A stretch of DNA of 64,000 bases from Alistipes timonensis JC136 (GTDB lineage: Bacteria; Bacteroidota; Bacteroidia; Bacteroidales; Rikenellaceae): assembly GCF_900107675.1 (NCBI RefSeq), contig NZ_FNRI01000008.1, positions 1 to 64,000 on the forward strand, read 5' to 3'. The notes under the pieces were generated by a model. That model made no database searches, had not been told where the DNA came from, and saw nothing but the letters and a program-made list of their open reading frames with translations. Positions 1 through 7,858 of the stretch are shown in pieces. Both the position numbers and the translations under genes were made by a program. Position 1 is the first letter of the stretch, and every line of letters starts with the position of its first letter.

Positions 1-33
1 ATTATGGATATGCTGACACAGTATCTCGGTTAA
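1..33 (+). CDS. Possible C-terminal tail of a gene cut by the window edge
   Basis: Frame 1 reads ten codons (IMDMLTQYLG) to a TAA at 31-33. A hairpin followed by a T-rich run lies 28 bases downstream in the right orientation to end such a transcript. Ten codons are too few to identify a protein, and the open frame could be chance. If real, it is probably cargo of the element that carries the neighbouring integrase. Confidence 0.25.
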   Translation: MMDMLTQYLG

Positions 34-61
34 GAATTACTTTGCACTTATAAGGTTTGTA

Positions 62-97
62 GAGGTCAGGAGTCAATAGGCTCCCGACCTCTTTTAC
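62..97 (+). terminator. Hairpin terminator between the left-edge gene and the integrase
   Basis: GAGGTC (62-67) pairs with GACCTC (86-91), and GGAG (69-72) with CTCC (81-84), separated by one mismatch. The loop is 8 bases, and CTTTTACC follows on the plus strand. It sits just past the integrase stop, so it could act in both directions, but the T-run favours plus-strand transcripts. Confidence 0.5.
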
Positions 98-99
98 CT

Positions 100-1317
100 T
101 TACAATAGATGTTGCATTGCCGCGTCTATTTGGCTGTTCTCGAAACTATCCAAATAGATTTGGGTGGTTGATAAATCGGAATGGCCGAGCGATTCGGAAA
201 TCAATGCCACGCTAACTCCCGACCTTTTCAACACGGTTGCAAACGTGTGCCTCGCTACATAGGTAGTCAGATGTTCGATGCCAACCCGCTGCCCGATTTT
301 ACGCAACCAGCGATTCGTGTTCGTCAGCACCTTATGCGTTCGGTCATATCTCTGCTGCTCCGTTCTATGCACACGACGGTCGAGTATCGGAAAAATATAA
401 TCTTCATCCGTCTGTCCTTGTTGCTGGTATTTGGCAATGATATTCCGCATTTCTTCCGTCAGCAAAAAATTGATAGGCTTGCCCGTTTTCTTCCGAACGT
501 ATTGCACCCGTCCGTCCCGTACATTTCCGTATTTCAGCAGGGCGATGTCTGCAAAGTTAATCCCTGCTCCGAAATAGCTGAACACGAAAATATCCCGTGC
601 CAATCGTTCGGAGGGATAGCCTTGTGATAAGTCGAGTGCAATAACCTTGCGCACGTCCTCTTTCGTAATGGCCCGTTTCTTCGTCCGCGTATCGAATTTG
701 CTGACTTTATAGGCATCGAACGGGTAATAATCCCGTTTCACCAACTGCAATTCTACCGCCTTGTTGAACACGCTACGCAACGTTCGAAAGAGTTGGCTAA
801 TGGTCGTATCACCGCAACCGCTCGTCCGTAACCAATTCTCGTAACGACGCAACCACACGGCGTCAATGTCGCTGAACGGGATTTGCAACCGCTGCCCCGT
901 GAATTTCAGCAACGATGTACGGGAGTATTTGTAAACGCCTGCATTGCCGAGTTTACCACCGCGTTTCATGTCGTCAATCAGTTTATCGTACAATTCGACC
1001 ACCGTAGCGCAACGGACTTGGTTATGAAAATGGGACACGAGCGTTTCCACCGTGTATTCACGTTGCTGGGAGGTCATTTCGACAATCAAATCGTTGTATT
1101 CCGCTGTTTTTGCGGCTATCAGCCGTTCGATTTGCTCCTTATTGGGACAATTTCGTTTGGGCTTGCCTTTCTCGAAATCCCAAAACTTTTCGTGCAGGGA
1201 AAGGCCCAGCGAAACGTATTTGCGTTTGCGGTCTTTCGTAACTCGGAGCATTAAAGGAAGCGTTCCGTCTTTGAGAGGTTTGTACTTGTAACAAATGACC
1301 TCGATGTTTGCTTTCAT
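100..1317 (-). CDS. Tyrosine recombinase (integrase) of a tRNA-adjacent mobile element
   Basis: This 405-residue protein has the usual Bacteroidetes integrase layout: an N-terminal arm-binding region (about 1-85), a SAM-like core-binding domain (about 105-200) and a C-terminal catalytic domain (about 215-400). Visible catalytic positions are K276/K277 (beta-hairpin Lys), R356-H357 in YVARHTF, H379 in LGHS and the nucleophile Y388 in QIYL. The first catalytic Arg is missing: by alignment with the second integrase in this window it is Ala251 (FGAGIN against CTRGMA). IntDOT of CTnDOT is a known integrase that also lacks this Arg. The gene points away from the tRNA cluster and its DNA is clearly AT-richer than everything to the right, as expected for acquired DNA. 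It is probably the integrase of an ICE or prophage extending left of the window. Confidence 0.9.
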   Translation of the reverse strand: MKANIEVICYKYKPLKDGTLPLMLRVTKDRKRKYVSLGLSLHEKFWDFEKGKPKRNCPNKEQIERLIAAKTAEYNDLIVEMTSQQREYTVETLVSHFHNQVRCATVVELYDKLIDDMKRGGKLGNAGVYKYSRTSLLKFTGQRLQIPFSDIDAVWLRRYENWLRTSGCGDTTISQLFRTLRSVFNKAVELQLVKRDYYPFDAYKVSKFDTRTKKRAITKEDVRKVIALDLSQGYPSERLARDIFVFSYFGAGINFADIALLKYGNVRDGRVQYVRKKTGKPINFLLTEEMRNIIAKYQQQGQTDEDYIFPILDRRVHRTEQQRYDRTHKVLTNTNRWLRKIGQRVGIEHLTTYVARHTFATVLKRSGVSVALISESLGHSDLSTTQIYLDSFENSQIDAAMQHLL

Positions 1318-1390
1318 GCGTCATTTTGGTTGACACATTGGTTAACACAAACAGGCAAAAAACGTGTAAACCGACCACGGAGGCACATAA

Positions 1391-1422
1391 AAGAAAAACG
1401 ACCTACATTGCTGCAAGTCGTT
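1391..1422 (-). terminator. Terminator of the tRNA-Asn/tRNA-Val transcript
   Basis: On the minus strand AACGAC and GTCGTT pair around a 14-base loop, and a run of T residues follows. It lies 13 bases past the 3' end of tRNA-Val, where the tRNA transcript should end. The sequence between it and the integrase start (1318-1390) shows no gene. Confidence 0.5.
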
Positions 1423-1434
1423 GATTTTCAGTTG

Positions 1435-1509
1435 TGGGAGCTGAGGGATTCGAACCCCCGACCCTCTGCTTGTAAGGCAGACGCTCTGAACCAACTGAGC
1501 TAAGCTCCC
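1435..1509 (-). tRNA. tRNA-Val (anticodon TAC)
   Basis: This 75-nt cloverleaf reads on the minus strand. The acceptor stem GGGAGCT pairs with AGCTCCC, TA fills positions 8-9, and the D-arm starts GCTCAGTTGG. The anticodon loop is CTTACAA with anticodon TAC. The T-arm contains GGTTCGAATCC. CCA is not encoded. The gene is intact, so if the neighbouring integrase uses this tRNA as its target, the insertion restored the 3' end. Confidence 0.95.
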
Positions 1510-1630
1510 CTAAAAATGGCTTGGGACTGCAAAGGCAACCTTCCGATTACCCATTCCGGACCATCCTTTTACGGACAACCCCTTGCAGGCGTTTTCTTGA
1601 AAGAACCTTTACGCAACCCTCGCGCATCTG

Positions 1631-1704
1631 CGCCTGAACAAGGACTTGAACCTAGGACCCCATGATTAACAGTCATGTGCTCTAACCAACTGAGCTATTC
1701 AGGC
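1631..1704 (-). tRNA. tRNA-Asn (anticodon GTT)
   Basis: This 74-nt cloverleaf reads on the minus strand. The acceptor stem GCCTGAA pairs with TTCAGGC, the anticodon loop is CTGTTAA (anticodon GTT), and the T-arm contains GGTTCAAGTCC. CCA is not encoded. It lies 121 bases upstream of tRNA-Val in the same direction, so the two are probably one transcript. Confidence 0.95.
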
Positions 1705-1737
1705 AGTTGAAACGAGTTGTTCCATCGTTTCGGAGTG

Positions 1738-1767
1738 CAAATATAGGTCAAAAATTCATTCCTGCAA
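1738..1767 (-). promoter_or_regulatory. Promoter of the tRNA operon
   Basis: On the minus strand a TTG (1765-1767) and a TATATTTG (1738-1745) are 19 bases apart, matching the Bacteroidetes -33/-7 consensus. The predicted start is about 26 bases before tRNA-Asn. It sits back to back with the plus-strand promoter of the DUF1573 gene, the two -33 elements being only 5 bases apart. Confidence 0.65.
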
Positions 1768-1772
1768 AATTA

Positions 1773-1805
1773 TTGCACGAAATTTTCGCAAAAAAAGTAT
1801 CTTTG
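1773..1805 (+). promoter_or_regulatory. Promoter of the DUF1573/nfn operon
   Basis: TTG (1773-1775) and TATCTTTG (1798-1805), spaced by 22 bases, match the Bacteroidetes TTG...TAnnTTTG pattern. The start codon of the DUF1573 gene follows 23 bases after the -7 element. Confidence 0.65.
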
Positions 1806-1828
1806 CATGTCCCACAACAACTGAACCG

Positions 1829-2908
1829 ATGTCAGCAAAACGAATCATACTCCTCATTATCGCGGCGTTCGCCGCTTTTTCCGCCTCCGCACAGGCCCGT
1901 CTGGTTTTCGAACCCGACACCTGGGATTTCGGCACCATCCGCGAGAGCGACGGCCGCGTCAGCCACACCTTCACGGGCGTCAACCGCGGCGACAAGCCGC
2001 TGGTGATCCTCGACGTGGTGACCTCCTGCGGCTGCACGGTGCCCGAATTCTCGCGCCAGCCCGTCACCCCGGGCGGCAAGACGCAGATCACCGTCACGTA
2101 TGATCCCATGAACCGCCCCGGCACCTTCACCAAGGAGTTGTGGGTCTACTCCAACGAGCGGAAGAAAGTCGCCTCGATCACCGTACAGGGCAATGTCACG
2201 CCGCGCGAAAAGAGCCTCGAAGAACTTTACCCGGTCGACGCCGGCGGGGGCCTGCGGCTGTCCACGACCCTCAGCGCCTTCTCCTATATATATCAGGGCC
2301 GGCAGGTGCAGGGATCGATCGGCTATGCCAACGCCTCGGACCGCACGGTCCGGCTCTCGCTGCGCCCGCAGGACGAGAGCGGCCTGCTTCAGGTAGACGC
2401 TCCGCAGCGGATCGCACCGGGCCAGCGGGGCGAGATCAACCTCTCCTACCTCATCCCGGCCGGCACTCCCCGCTACGGCACCCTGCGCGATGCGCTGGAG
2501 GTCGCCGTCGACGGCCGCAGCAACGGCACGACGATCGTAGCGCACGGCATCGGCGTCGACGCGCGGCCTGCCGATGCGACACAAAAGAGCCCGAGGGCCG
2601 AATTCTCGGAAAATATCCTTAAATTTGGCCCGGTGAAGCACACGGGCCCGCGGCGGAAGCTGTCGTTCACGCTTTCGAACACGGGCGACGCACCGCTGAT
2701 CGTCCGGGCCGTGGAGGGTGAAGGACACATCGCCACGACGCTCGCGCCGGGCCGGACGGTAGCCCCGGGGGATTCGTTCCGGGCCGAAGTGCTCCTCGAC
2801 CCCGCGACGCAGGATTTCGGCGTGCTGACGGAGCACCTCATGGTGGTGACCAACGACCCCGTGCGTCCGATGCGGCGCCTGCGGATCACGGCGATCATCG
2901 AAGAGTGA
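1829..2908 (+). CDS. Secreted DUF1573 domain protein (Ig-like/ASPM-type repeats)
   Basis: The 359-residue protein starts with a clear signal peptide (hydrophobic residues 5-20, cleavage after AQA). DUF1573-type modules appear near residues 24-125 (FDFGT-like WDFGTIRE, then SCGCTVPEF and a PGxxxxITVTYDP strand) and near 265-357 (LKFGPVKHTGP, NDPVRPMRRLRI). The family has an immunoglobulin-like fold and lies on the periplasmic or surface side; its molecular role is not established. The gene opens an apparent operon with the two flavoprotein genes (24-base gap), although no functional link to them is evident. Confidence 0.85.
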   Translation: MSAKRIILLIIAAFAAFSASAQARLVFEPDTWDFGTIRESDGRVSHTFTGVNRGDKPLVILDVVTSCGCTVPEFSRQPVTPGGKTQITVTYDPMNRPGTFTKELWVYSNERKKVASITVQGNVTPREKSLEELYPVDAGGGLRLSTTLSAFSYIYQGRQVQGSIGYANASDRTVRLSLRPQDESGLLQVDAPQRIAPGQRGEINLSYLIPAGTPRYGTLRDALEVAVDGRSNGTTIVAHGIGVDARPADATQKSPRAEFSENILKFGPVKHTGPRRKLSFTLSNTGDAPLIVRAVEGEGHIATTLAPGRTVAPGDSFRAEVLLDPATQDFGVLTEHLMVVTNDPVRPMRRLRITAIIEE

Positions 2909-2932
2909 CACACAAACACTTAATACGACATA

Positions 2933-3817
2933 ATGTACCCCATTCTTGAAAAACGAAGCCTCGCGGAAGGCATCTGGCTGATGAAGGTCCTCGCACCGCG
3001 CGTAGCGCGTTCGGCACAGCCCGGACAATTCGTCATCGTGCGCGTCGACGAACACGGCGAGCGCATTCCGCTCACGATCTCCGATTTCGACGCCGCGGAG
3101 GGCAGCGTGACGATCGTCACGCAGGCCATCGGCGCCTCGACGCGCAAGATATGCGCACTCGAACAGGGCGACGCCCTCGCCGACTTCGCAGGGCCGCTGG
3201 GCCACCCCTCGGAGTTCGTCAAAATCCCCGTCGAGGAACTTCGCAAACGGCACTACCTCTTCGTAGCGGGCGGAGTGGGCACGGCCCCGGTCTATCCGCA
3301 GGTCAAATGGCTCCGGGAACACGGGGTCTGCGCCGACGTCATCATCGGCGCGAAGACGCGCGACATGCTGATCTATACCGACGCCATGCGGGCCGTCGCC
3401 GAGAACCTCTACATCGCCACCGACGACGGTTCGGAGGGCTTCAAAGGACTGGTGACGCAAGTCATCGAGGAACTCGTCGAAAAACAGGGCCGGCACTACG
3501 ACGAATGCGTGGCCATCGGACCGATGATCATGATGAAGTTCGTGGCCCTCACCACGAAGAAATACAGTCTGAAGACCACCGTGTCGCTCAACGCGCTGAT
3601 GGTCGACGGTACGGGCATGTGCGGCGCCTGCCGCGTGACGGTCGGCGGACGGACGCGCTTCACGTGCGTCGACGGCCCGGAGTTCGACGCCCACGAGGTC
3701 GATTTCGACGAGGCGATGCGCCGTCAGGGTATGTACCGCACCCAAGAGCAGCGCGCCGCGGCCATCGAGGCCGAGCGCAAGGCGGGACACGAATGTAGGA
3801 TCGGATTAGACAAGTAA
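2933..3817 (+). CDS. nfnA: NfnA-like ferredoxin-NADP+ reductase subunit (FAD, 2Fe-2S)
   Basis: This 294-residue protein belongs to the sulfide/dihydroorotate dehydrogenase-like FAD/NAD-binding family. The FAD-binding half carries RIPLTIS (45-51), the NAD-binding half carries FVAGGVGTAPVYPQ (110-123), and the C-terminal 2Fe-2S segment has D225 with C230, C233 and C245 (DGTGMCGAC). The related NfnA is reported to ligate its cluster with three Cys and one Asp, which fits. The gene for the large subunit follows after 3 bases, so the two should form a cytoplasmic NADH-dependent ferredoxin:NADP+ oxidoreductase. An older name for such pairs is sulfide dehydrogenase SudBA. The heterodimer assignment is firm; electron bifurcation is inferred from family. 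Confidence 0.85.
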   Translation: MYPILEKRSLAEGIWLMKVLAPRVARSAQPGQFVIVRVDEHGERIPLTISDFDAAEGSVTIVTQAIGASTRKICALEQGDALADFAGPLGHPSEFVKIPVEELRKRHYLFVAGGVGTAPVYPQVKWLREHGVCADVIIGAKTRDMLIYTDAMRAVAENLYIATDDGSEGFKGLVTQVIEELVEKQGRHYDECVAIGPMIMMKFVALTTKKYSLKTTVSLNALMVDGTGMCGACRVTVGGRTRFTCVDGPEFDAHEVDFDEAMRRQGMYRTQEQRAAAIEAERKAGHECRIGLDK

Positions 3818-3820
3818 ACC

Positions 3821-5206
3821 ATGGCAAACAAGATACCCCGCGTGCCGGTGCGCGAACAGGACCCGGCCATCCGTGCGACCAACTTCGAGGAGGTCTGCTA
3901 CGGCTACAACCCCGAAGAGGCCGCGCTCGAAGCCTCGCGCTGCCTGCGCTGCAAGAATCCCCGCTGTGTCGGGGCGTGCCCGGTGGGAATCCGCATTCCC
4001 GACTTCATCGCCGCCGTGCACGAAGGACGGCTGCAGGAGGCCGCCGACATCATCTCCGAGGACAGTTCGCTGCCCTCGATCTGCGGCCGCGTCTGCCCGC
4101 AGGAGAGCCAGTGCGAAGGGGCGTGCATCCTCGGCATCAAGGGCGAACCGGTGGCCGTGGGCAAGCTCGAACGCTTCGTCGGCGACTGGAAACTCGAACA
4201 CGGCGCCCCCGTACAGCCCGCCGCCGTGCGCAGCGGCCGCAAAGTCGCCGTCATCGGCAGCGGCCCGGCCGGACTGGCCTGCGCCAGCGACCTGGCGCGC
4301 ATGGGTTATGACGTGAAGATTTTCGAGGCGCTGCACGAAGCGGGCGGCGTGCTGGTCTACGGCATTCCCGAGTTCCGTCTCCCGAAAGAGCGCATCGTGG
4401 CGCGCGAAATCGCCCAGGTCGAGCGGCTGGGCGTGGAGATCGAGACCGACGTGATCGTGGGCCGCACCGTGACGATCGACTCGCTGCTGGACGAGGAGGG
4501 TTACGACGCCGTTTTCATCGGCTCGGGAGCCGGACTGCCCCGCTTCATGGGCATCCCGGGCGAGAACCTCAACGGCGTGGTCTCAGCCAACGAATTCCTC
4601 ACGCGGGCCAACCTGATGCACGCCTACGACAAGGAGTACGACACCCCGATCTACGTCGGACAGCGCGTGGTGGTCGTGGGCGGCGGCAACGTGGCGATGG
4701 ACGCCGTACGCACGGCCAGGCGGCTGGGCGCGGAGGCGACGATCGTCTACCGCCGTTCGGAAAAGGAGCTCCCGGCGCGCGTTGAGGAGGTCCACCACGC
4801 CAAGGAAGAGGGCATCCGCTTCCGCATGCTGACCAACCCCACCGAAGTCCTCGGCGATGAAAAAGGCTGGGTGACGGGCCTGCGGTGCGTGGAGATGGAG
4901 CTGGGCGAACCCGACGAGAGCGGCCGCCGGTCACCGGTGGTGAAGGAGGGTTCGGAGTTCGAAATCGACTGCGACGTGGTCATCATGGCGCTGGGCACCT
5001 CGCCCAACCCGCTGCTGGCGGCCACGACCGAAGGGCTCGAAACCAACCGCCGGGGCTGCATCACGGCCGACGAGCACGGAGCCACCACCCGCAAGGGCGT
5101 CTTCGCCGGGGGCGACGCCGTAACGGGCGCCGCAACGGTAATCCTGGCCATGGGCGCCGGACGCACGGCGGCCCGGGCGATCGACGAATACATCAAAAAC
5201 CGTTAA
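3821..5206 (+). CDS. nfnB: NfnB-like / NADPH-dependent glutamate synthase small-subunit family flavoprotein
   Basis: This 461-residue protein has an N-terminal 4Fe-4S region with Cys 41, 44, 49, 53 and 88, 92, 98, 102. An FAD Rossmann motif follows (VIGSGPAGLAC, 144-154), then an NADPH motif (VVVVGGGNVAMDA, about 285-297) and a final FAD contact segment (GVFAGGDAVTG). Length and cysteine layout match NfnB/GltA-like subunits. No large glutamate synthase gene is present here, and the partner immediately upstream is the NfnA-like subunit. That favours a transhydrogenase role balancing NADH, NADPH and reduced ferredoxin over glutamate synthesis. A lipoprotein gene follows 12 bases later, probably on the same transcript. 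Confidence 0.88.
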   Translation: MANKIPRVPVREQDPAIRATNFEEVCYGYNPEEAALEASRCLRCKNPRCVGACPVGIRIPDFIAAVHEGRLQEAADIISEDSSLPSICGRVCPQESQCEGACILGIKGEPVAVGKLERFVGDWKLEHGAPVQPAAVRSGRKVAVIGSGPAGLACASDLARMGYDVKIFEALHEAGGVLVYGIPEFRLPKERIVAREIAQVERLGVEIETDVIVGRTVTIDSLLDEEGYDAVFIGSGAGLPRFMGIPGENLNGVVSANEFLTRANLMHAYDKEYDTPIYVGQRVVVVGGGNVAMDAVRTARRLGAEATIVYRRSEKELPARVEEVHHAKEEGIRFRMLTNPTEVLGDEKGWVTGLRCVEMELGEPDESGRRSPVVKEGSEFEIDCDVVIMALGTSPNPLLAATTEGLETNRRGCITADEHGATTRKGVFAGGDAVTGAATVILAMGAGRTAARAIDEYIKNR

Positions 5207-5218
5207 CAATACAAGCAA

Positions 5219-5788
5219 ATGAAAAGCATCAAACTCCTGACGACTGCCGTGGCCCTCTGCGGGCTGGCAGCCTGCGCCGACAACACCCCGAAGACCTTCG
5301 AGGGCATTATCGCCGACGCATCGATGAACACCGTCACCGTCAAAGCGCTGACCGCCGACGAGACCTACACTTTCTCGACGATGGACGCCGACAAGAGCGA
5401 GGCCGAGGGGCTGCTGCTGGGCGCCCCGGTCGTCGTGGACTACACGGGCAAACTGGAGGACGGCGCCGCCGCCACGAAGATCGCCGCCGACCCCACCTAC
5501 GCCGAAGCCGTAGGCCAGTGGACGATGCCCGACCCGATCAACCCCGAAGGTGTGATGGGCGTCGAAATCCTGGTCGAAGGCGCAGCACGGTCGATCAACA
5601 TGGCCACGCTGGTCTATTCGTCGTGGGAACTCCAGGGCGAGGCCGACAAAATCCTGCTCAAAGGAGAGAGCGTCGGCAACGGCCAGACCATCGATTTCAC
5701 CGAAACGGGCGTGATCGCCAAGGACGCCGAGGGCAAATACACCCTGACGATCGAAGGCACCGGCACGGTCTACACCAAGGCCGAATAA
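5219..5788 (+). CDS. Lipocalin-like lipoprotein
   Basis: The 189-residue product has a lipoprotein signal peptide with lipobox LAAC (lipid Cys at 19) and so should be anchored in the membrane or on the surface. The mature part is two similar beta-rich halves. The second holds VYSSWELQGEADKILLKGES and a DFTETGVI strand, resembling the small lipocalin-like domain common in Bacteroidetes lipoproteins. The ligand is unknown. It is the last gene of the DUF1573-nfn unit and is followed by a strong hairpin. The lipocalin label rests on overall pattern rather than a diagnostic motif. Confidence 0.65.
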   Translation: MKSIKLLTTAVALCGLAACADNTPKTFEGIIADASMNTVTVKALTADETYTFSTMDADKSEAEGLLLGAPVVVDYTGKLEDGAAATKIAADPTYAEAVGQWTMPDPINPEGVMGVEILVEGAARSINMATLVYSSWELQGEADKILLKGESVGNGQTIDFTETGVIAKDAEGKYTLTIEGTGTVYTKAE

Positions 5789-5806
5789 CCGCGGCCGATT
5801 GCATAA

Positions 5807-5842
5807 CGAAAGCGCTTCCGAATGTTTTCGGAGGCGCTTTCG
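5807..5842 (+). terminator. Terminator after the nfn operon
   Basis: A 15-base stem (5807-5821 with 5828-5842, one mismatch) encloses a 6-base loop 18 bases past the lipoprotein stop. The T-run after it is weak (TTGC), but the stem is long and GC-rich. Confidence 0.6.
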
Positions 5843-5894
5843 TTGCAACAGCAAAACGACAGTCGTTTTTTTGCGAAAATAGCCTGGCGAACAC

Positions 5895-5925
5895 TTGCTA
5901 AATCCGTGCCAAATGCGTAAATTTG
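5895..5925 (+). promoter_or_regulatory. Promoter of the first phosphodiester glycosidase gene
   Basis: TTG (5895-5897) and TAAATTTG (5918-5925), spaced by 20 bases, match the Bacteroidetes consensus closely. A longer reading frame opens at the TTG of this -33 element, so it cannot be the translation start; the ATG at 5952 is preferred. Confidence 0.7.
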
Positions 5926-5951
5926 TGTGTACTAACACGTTTATACGAACT

Positions 5952-6794
5952 ATGACCAAAACTGTACTCGGAGCCCTGCTGCTCCTTTGTTCGCTCGACG
6001 CCGCGGCCCAGACACCCCGAGACTCCATCGCATTCGCCACCGCCGAATGGCACACGACCGATCTGGGTGACGGCGCCCAATGCCGTTACGCACAGATCGA
6101 CCTGTTCGGCTCGCGCCAAAGCATCTCCGTCGCCACCTATCCCGGCCGCAAATTCACAACCGAAATCATCCATCTCGACCGCCGGGCCGACGCCACGAGC
6201 AATCTGGGCAAAGCCGCCGGAGCCGACATCGCCGCCAACGGCAGTTATTTCAACGTGAAGACCTTCGAGCCCGTGACATTCGTACTGCTCGACAAAAAAA
6301 TCGTGGGACGCACCACCCCCGAAGAAACATTCCGCACCAACGGCGTGATAGCTTTCAAGGACCGTAAAGGCCGCCGGATGGAGATTTTCCGCTGCGACAC
6401 GACCGACTATCCCGATGTGGCGCGGCGTTACCGTTCGGCGCTGGCCGCAGGCCCGGTGCTCATCGAGAAGGGCAAAACGGTCGAATACACCTCCGGCAGC
6501 AGCTTCTACGCCCGCCGCCATCCCCGCACGCTGATCGGCAAACGCGCCGACGGAACGGTCGTGATGGCCGTAATCGACGGGCGGTTCAAAGGCCAGGGCG
6601 AAGGTACGACCATTGCCGAAACGGCCTATATCGCCCGGCAGCTGGGACTTGTCGAAGCACTGAACCTCGACGGCGGAGGCTCCTCGACGCTCTGGACCGC
6701 CCGCGAAGGCGTGCTCAACCATCCCTACGACAACCGCCGTTTCGACCACGAAGGCGAGCGCGGCGTGCCCAACTGCATCGTGGTCCGCAGGTAA
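5952..6794 (+). CDS. Secreted phosphodiester glycosidase (NAGPA-type)
   Basis: The 280-residue protein (start chosen at the first ATG after the promoter) has a signal peptide ending AAAQ (20). It shows the landmarks of the phosphodiester glycosidase family related to the lysosomal uncovering enzyme: AANGSYFN (94-101), AGPVL (166-170), RHPRTLIG (189-196) and NLDGGGSST (238-246). The family removes N-acetylglucosamine from GlcNAc-1-phosphodiesters or related linkages; the substrate here is unknown. It is a single-gene transcript convergent with the sugar isomerase-like gene. A second member of the family sits in the SusCD locus 2.8 kb away. Confidence 0.85.
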   Translation: MTKTVLGALLLLCSLDAAAQTPRDSIAFATAEWHTTDLGDGAQCRYAQIDLFGSRQSISVATYPGRKFTTEIIHLDRRADATSNLGKAAGADIAANGSYFNVKTFEPVTFVLLDKKIVGRTTPEETFRTNGVIAFKDRKGRRMEIFRCDTTDYPDVARRYRSALAAGPVLIEKGKTVEYTSGSSFYARRHPRTLIGKRADGTVVMAVIDGRFKGQGEGTTIAETAYIARQLGLVEALNLDGGGSSTLWTAREGVLNHPYDNRRFDHEGERGVPNCIVVRR

Positions 6795-6816
6795 ACGCCG
6801 ACGGCCCTGGAATTAA

Positions 6817-6853
6817 AAAACGCGGTCCGATGAAATTCATCGGACCGCGTTTT
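6817..6853. terminator. Bidirectional terminator between convergent genes
   Basis: An 18-base perfect stem (6817-6834 with 6836-6853) starts with AAAA and ends with TTTT, so it can end transcripts from both sides: the glycosidase (plus) and the TIM-barrel gene (minus). Confidence 0.8.
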
Positions 6854-6872
6854 CCATAAAACAGCGCGTTTC

Positions 6873-7802
6873 CTACCGCACCGACCGCACGTACTGTTCG
6901 TACATCTTGTCGTAGCAGTCTTTCAGTTCCGAAAACTCCGCCTTCTTCACCTCGTACATGAAGACGCCCCGGTAACGGGCATCTTCGTACAACGCTTTCA
7001 GCACCGCGGCCCAGTCGTTGTCGCCCCGGCCCTGCCACGGGAGGTCGTGACACTCGTTGCGTCCGTCGCCGTCGCTGACGTGAATCGTCTTCACCCGGGT
7101 CCCCAGCGCACGGATCAGCAGTTCGGGATTGTCGATATGATTGGTATCCACGGCGGCATTCACTTCCCGGGGCAGCAGCGACATGATGTGCAGCACCTCT
7201 TCGACGGTCCGGCCCAGCGGACGTTCGTAGTTCTCGTCCCTGACCAGTTCATGCCCCAGCATGTTCTCGACAACCATTTCGGCGCCGATCCTCTTCACGT
7301 CCGGAAGCAGCTCCCCGGCCGAACGCACCAGGCAGGCGATCCGCTCGTCGCGCTCTCCGTGCCCGAGATACCAGCTCGGGTGGAACAGCACGATCCGCGG
7401 TGAGAGTATACGGCAGAAACGCAACAGGCGCCGGTGCAGTTCGACGCTTTTACGCCGGATCGCCTCGTCGGTCTGCGAAAGGTCGATCTCCTTTCCGAAA
7501 GGCATGTGCACCGACCAGATTTCGATACCGGCCCGTTTCAGATCACGCTTCAACTGCCGGCAACGGGCCTCGATCCGGCTCTCGTCGGTCATCTCCTTGT
7601 CCAGGAAAAGCTTCGACGCGCTGATTTCCACAGCGTCGATTCCTGCCTTCTTCGCCTCGGCGAACGTTTCGTAGGTCCAGTTCCCGACCGGACCGAAAAT
7701 CCCCGACGAGGAACCGACCCTCAGCCGCGGCACAGGCTCTCCGGCAAATGCCGAAATCGCACAAAAGACTGCGAACAGCAGTCCGATTCCGTAATGTTTC
7801 AT
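6873..7802 (-). CDS. Secreted sugar phosphate isomerase/epimerase-like TIM-barrel protein
   Basis: The start is placed at the ATG at 7802, because the upstream extension runs through a terminator and the protein then begins with a normal signal peptide (MKHYGIGLLFAV...FAG). The 309-residue product has the xylose-isomerase-like TIM-barrel pattern: VEISAS (strand 2), SVHMPFG, VLFHPSW, VVENM near the middle, AAVDTNHID and TIHVSDGDG. The H/D/E positions that usually bind a divalent metal are visible in HPSW, ENM, DTNH and HVSD. It should act in the periplasm on an unknown sugar. It lies downstream of the SusCD locus and past a terminator, so its expression may depend on readthrough. Confidence 0.8.
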   Translation of the reverse strand: MKHYGIGLLFAVFCAISAFAGEPVPRLRVGSSSGIFGPVGNWTYETFAEAKKAGIDAVEISASKLFLDKEMTDESRIEARCRQLKRDLKRAGIEIWSVHMPFGKEIDLSQTDEAIRRKSVELHRRLLRFCRILSPRIVLFHPSWYLGHGERDERIACLVRSAGELLPDVKRIGAEMVVENMLGHELVRDENYERPLGRTVEEVLHIMSLLPREVNAAVDTNHIDNPELLIRALGTRVKTIHVSDGDGRNECHDLPWQGRGDNDWAAVLKALYEDARYRGVFMYEVKKAEFSELKDCYDKMYEQYVRSVR

Positions 7803-7811
7803 CACATAAAG

Positions 7812-7847
7812 ATAAGAAAAAGCGTACCGGTTCGCACCGGTACGCTT
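7812..7847 (-). terminator. Terminator of the SusCD-type operon
   Basis: On the minus strand a 12-base perfect stem (7836-7847 with 7820-7831) with a 4-base loop is followed by TTTTTCTT. It lies 12 bases past the beta-helix lipoprotein stop and immediately before the TIM-barrel start. Confidence 0.85.
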
Positions 7848-7858
7848 CGAAAAATCCA

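Noticed and set aside
1832..3790. Open frame of 652 codons on the minus strand over the DUF1573 and nfnA genes
   Set aside because: Antisense to clearly recognisable genes; composition of His, Arg, Val and Asp is typical of a GC-rich shadow frame, and no domain or signal peptide is visible.
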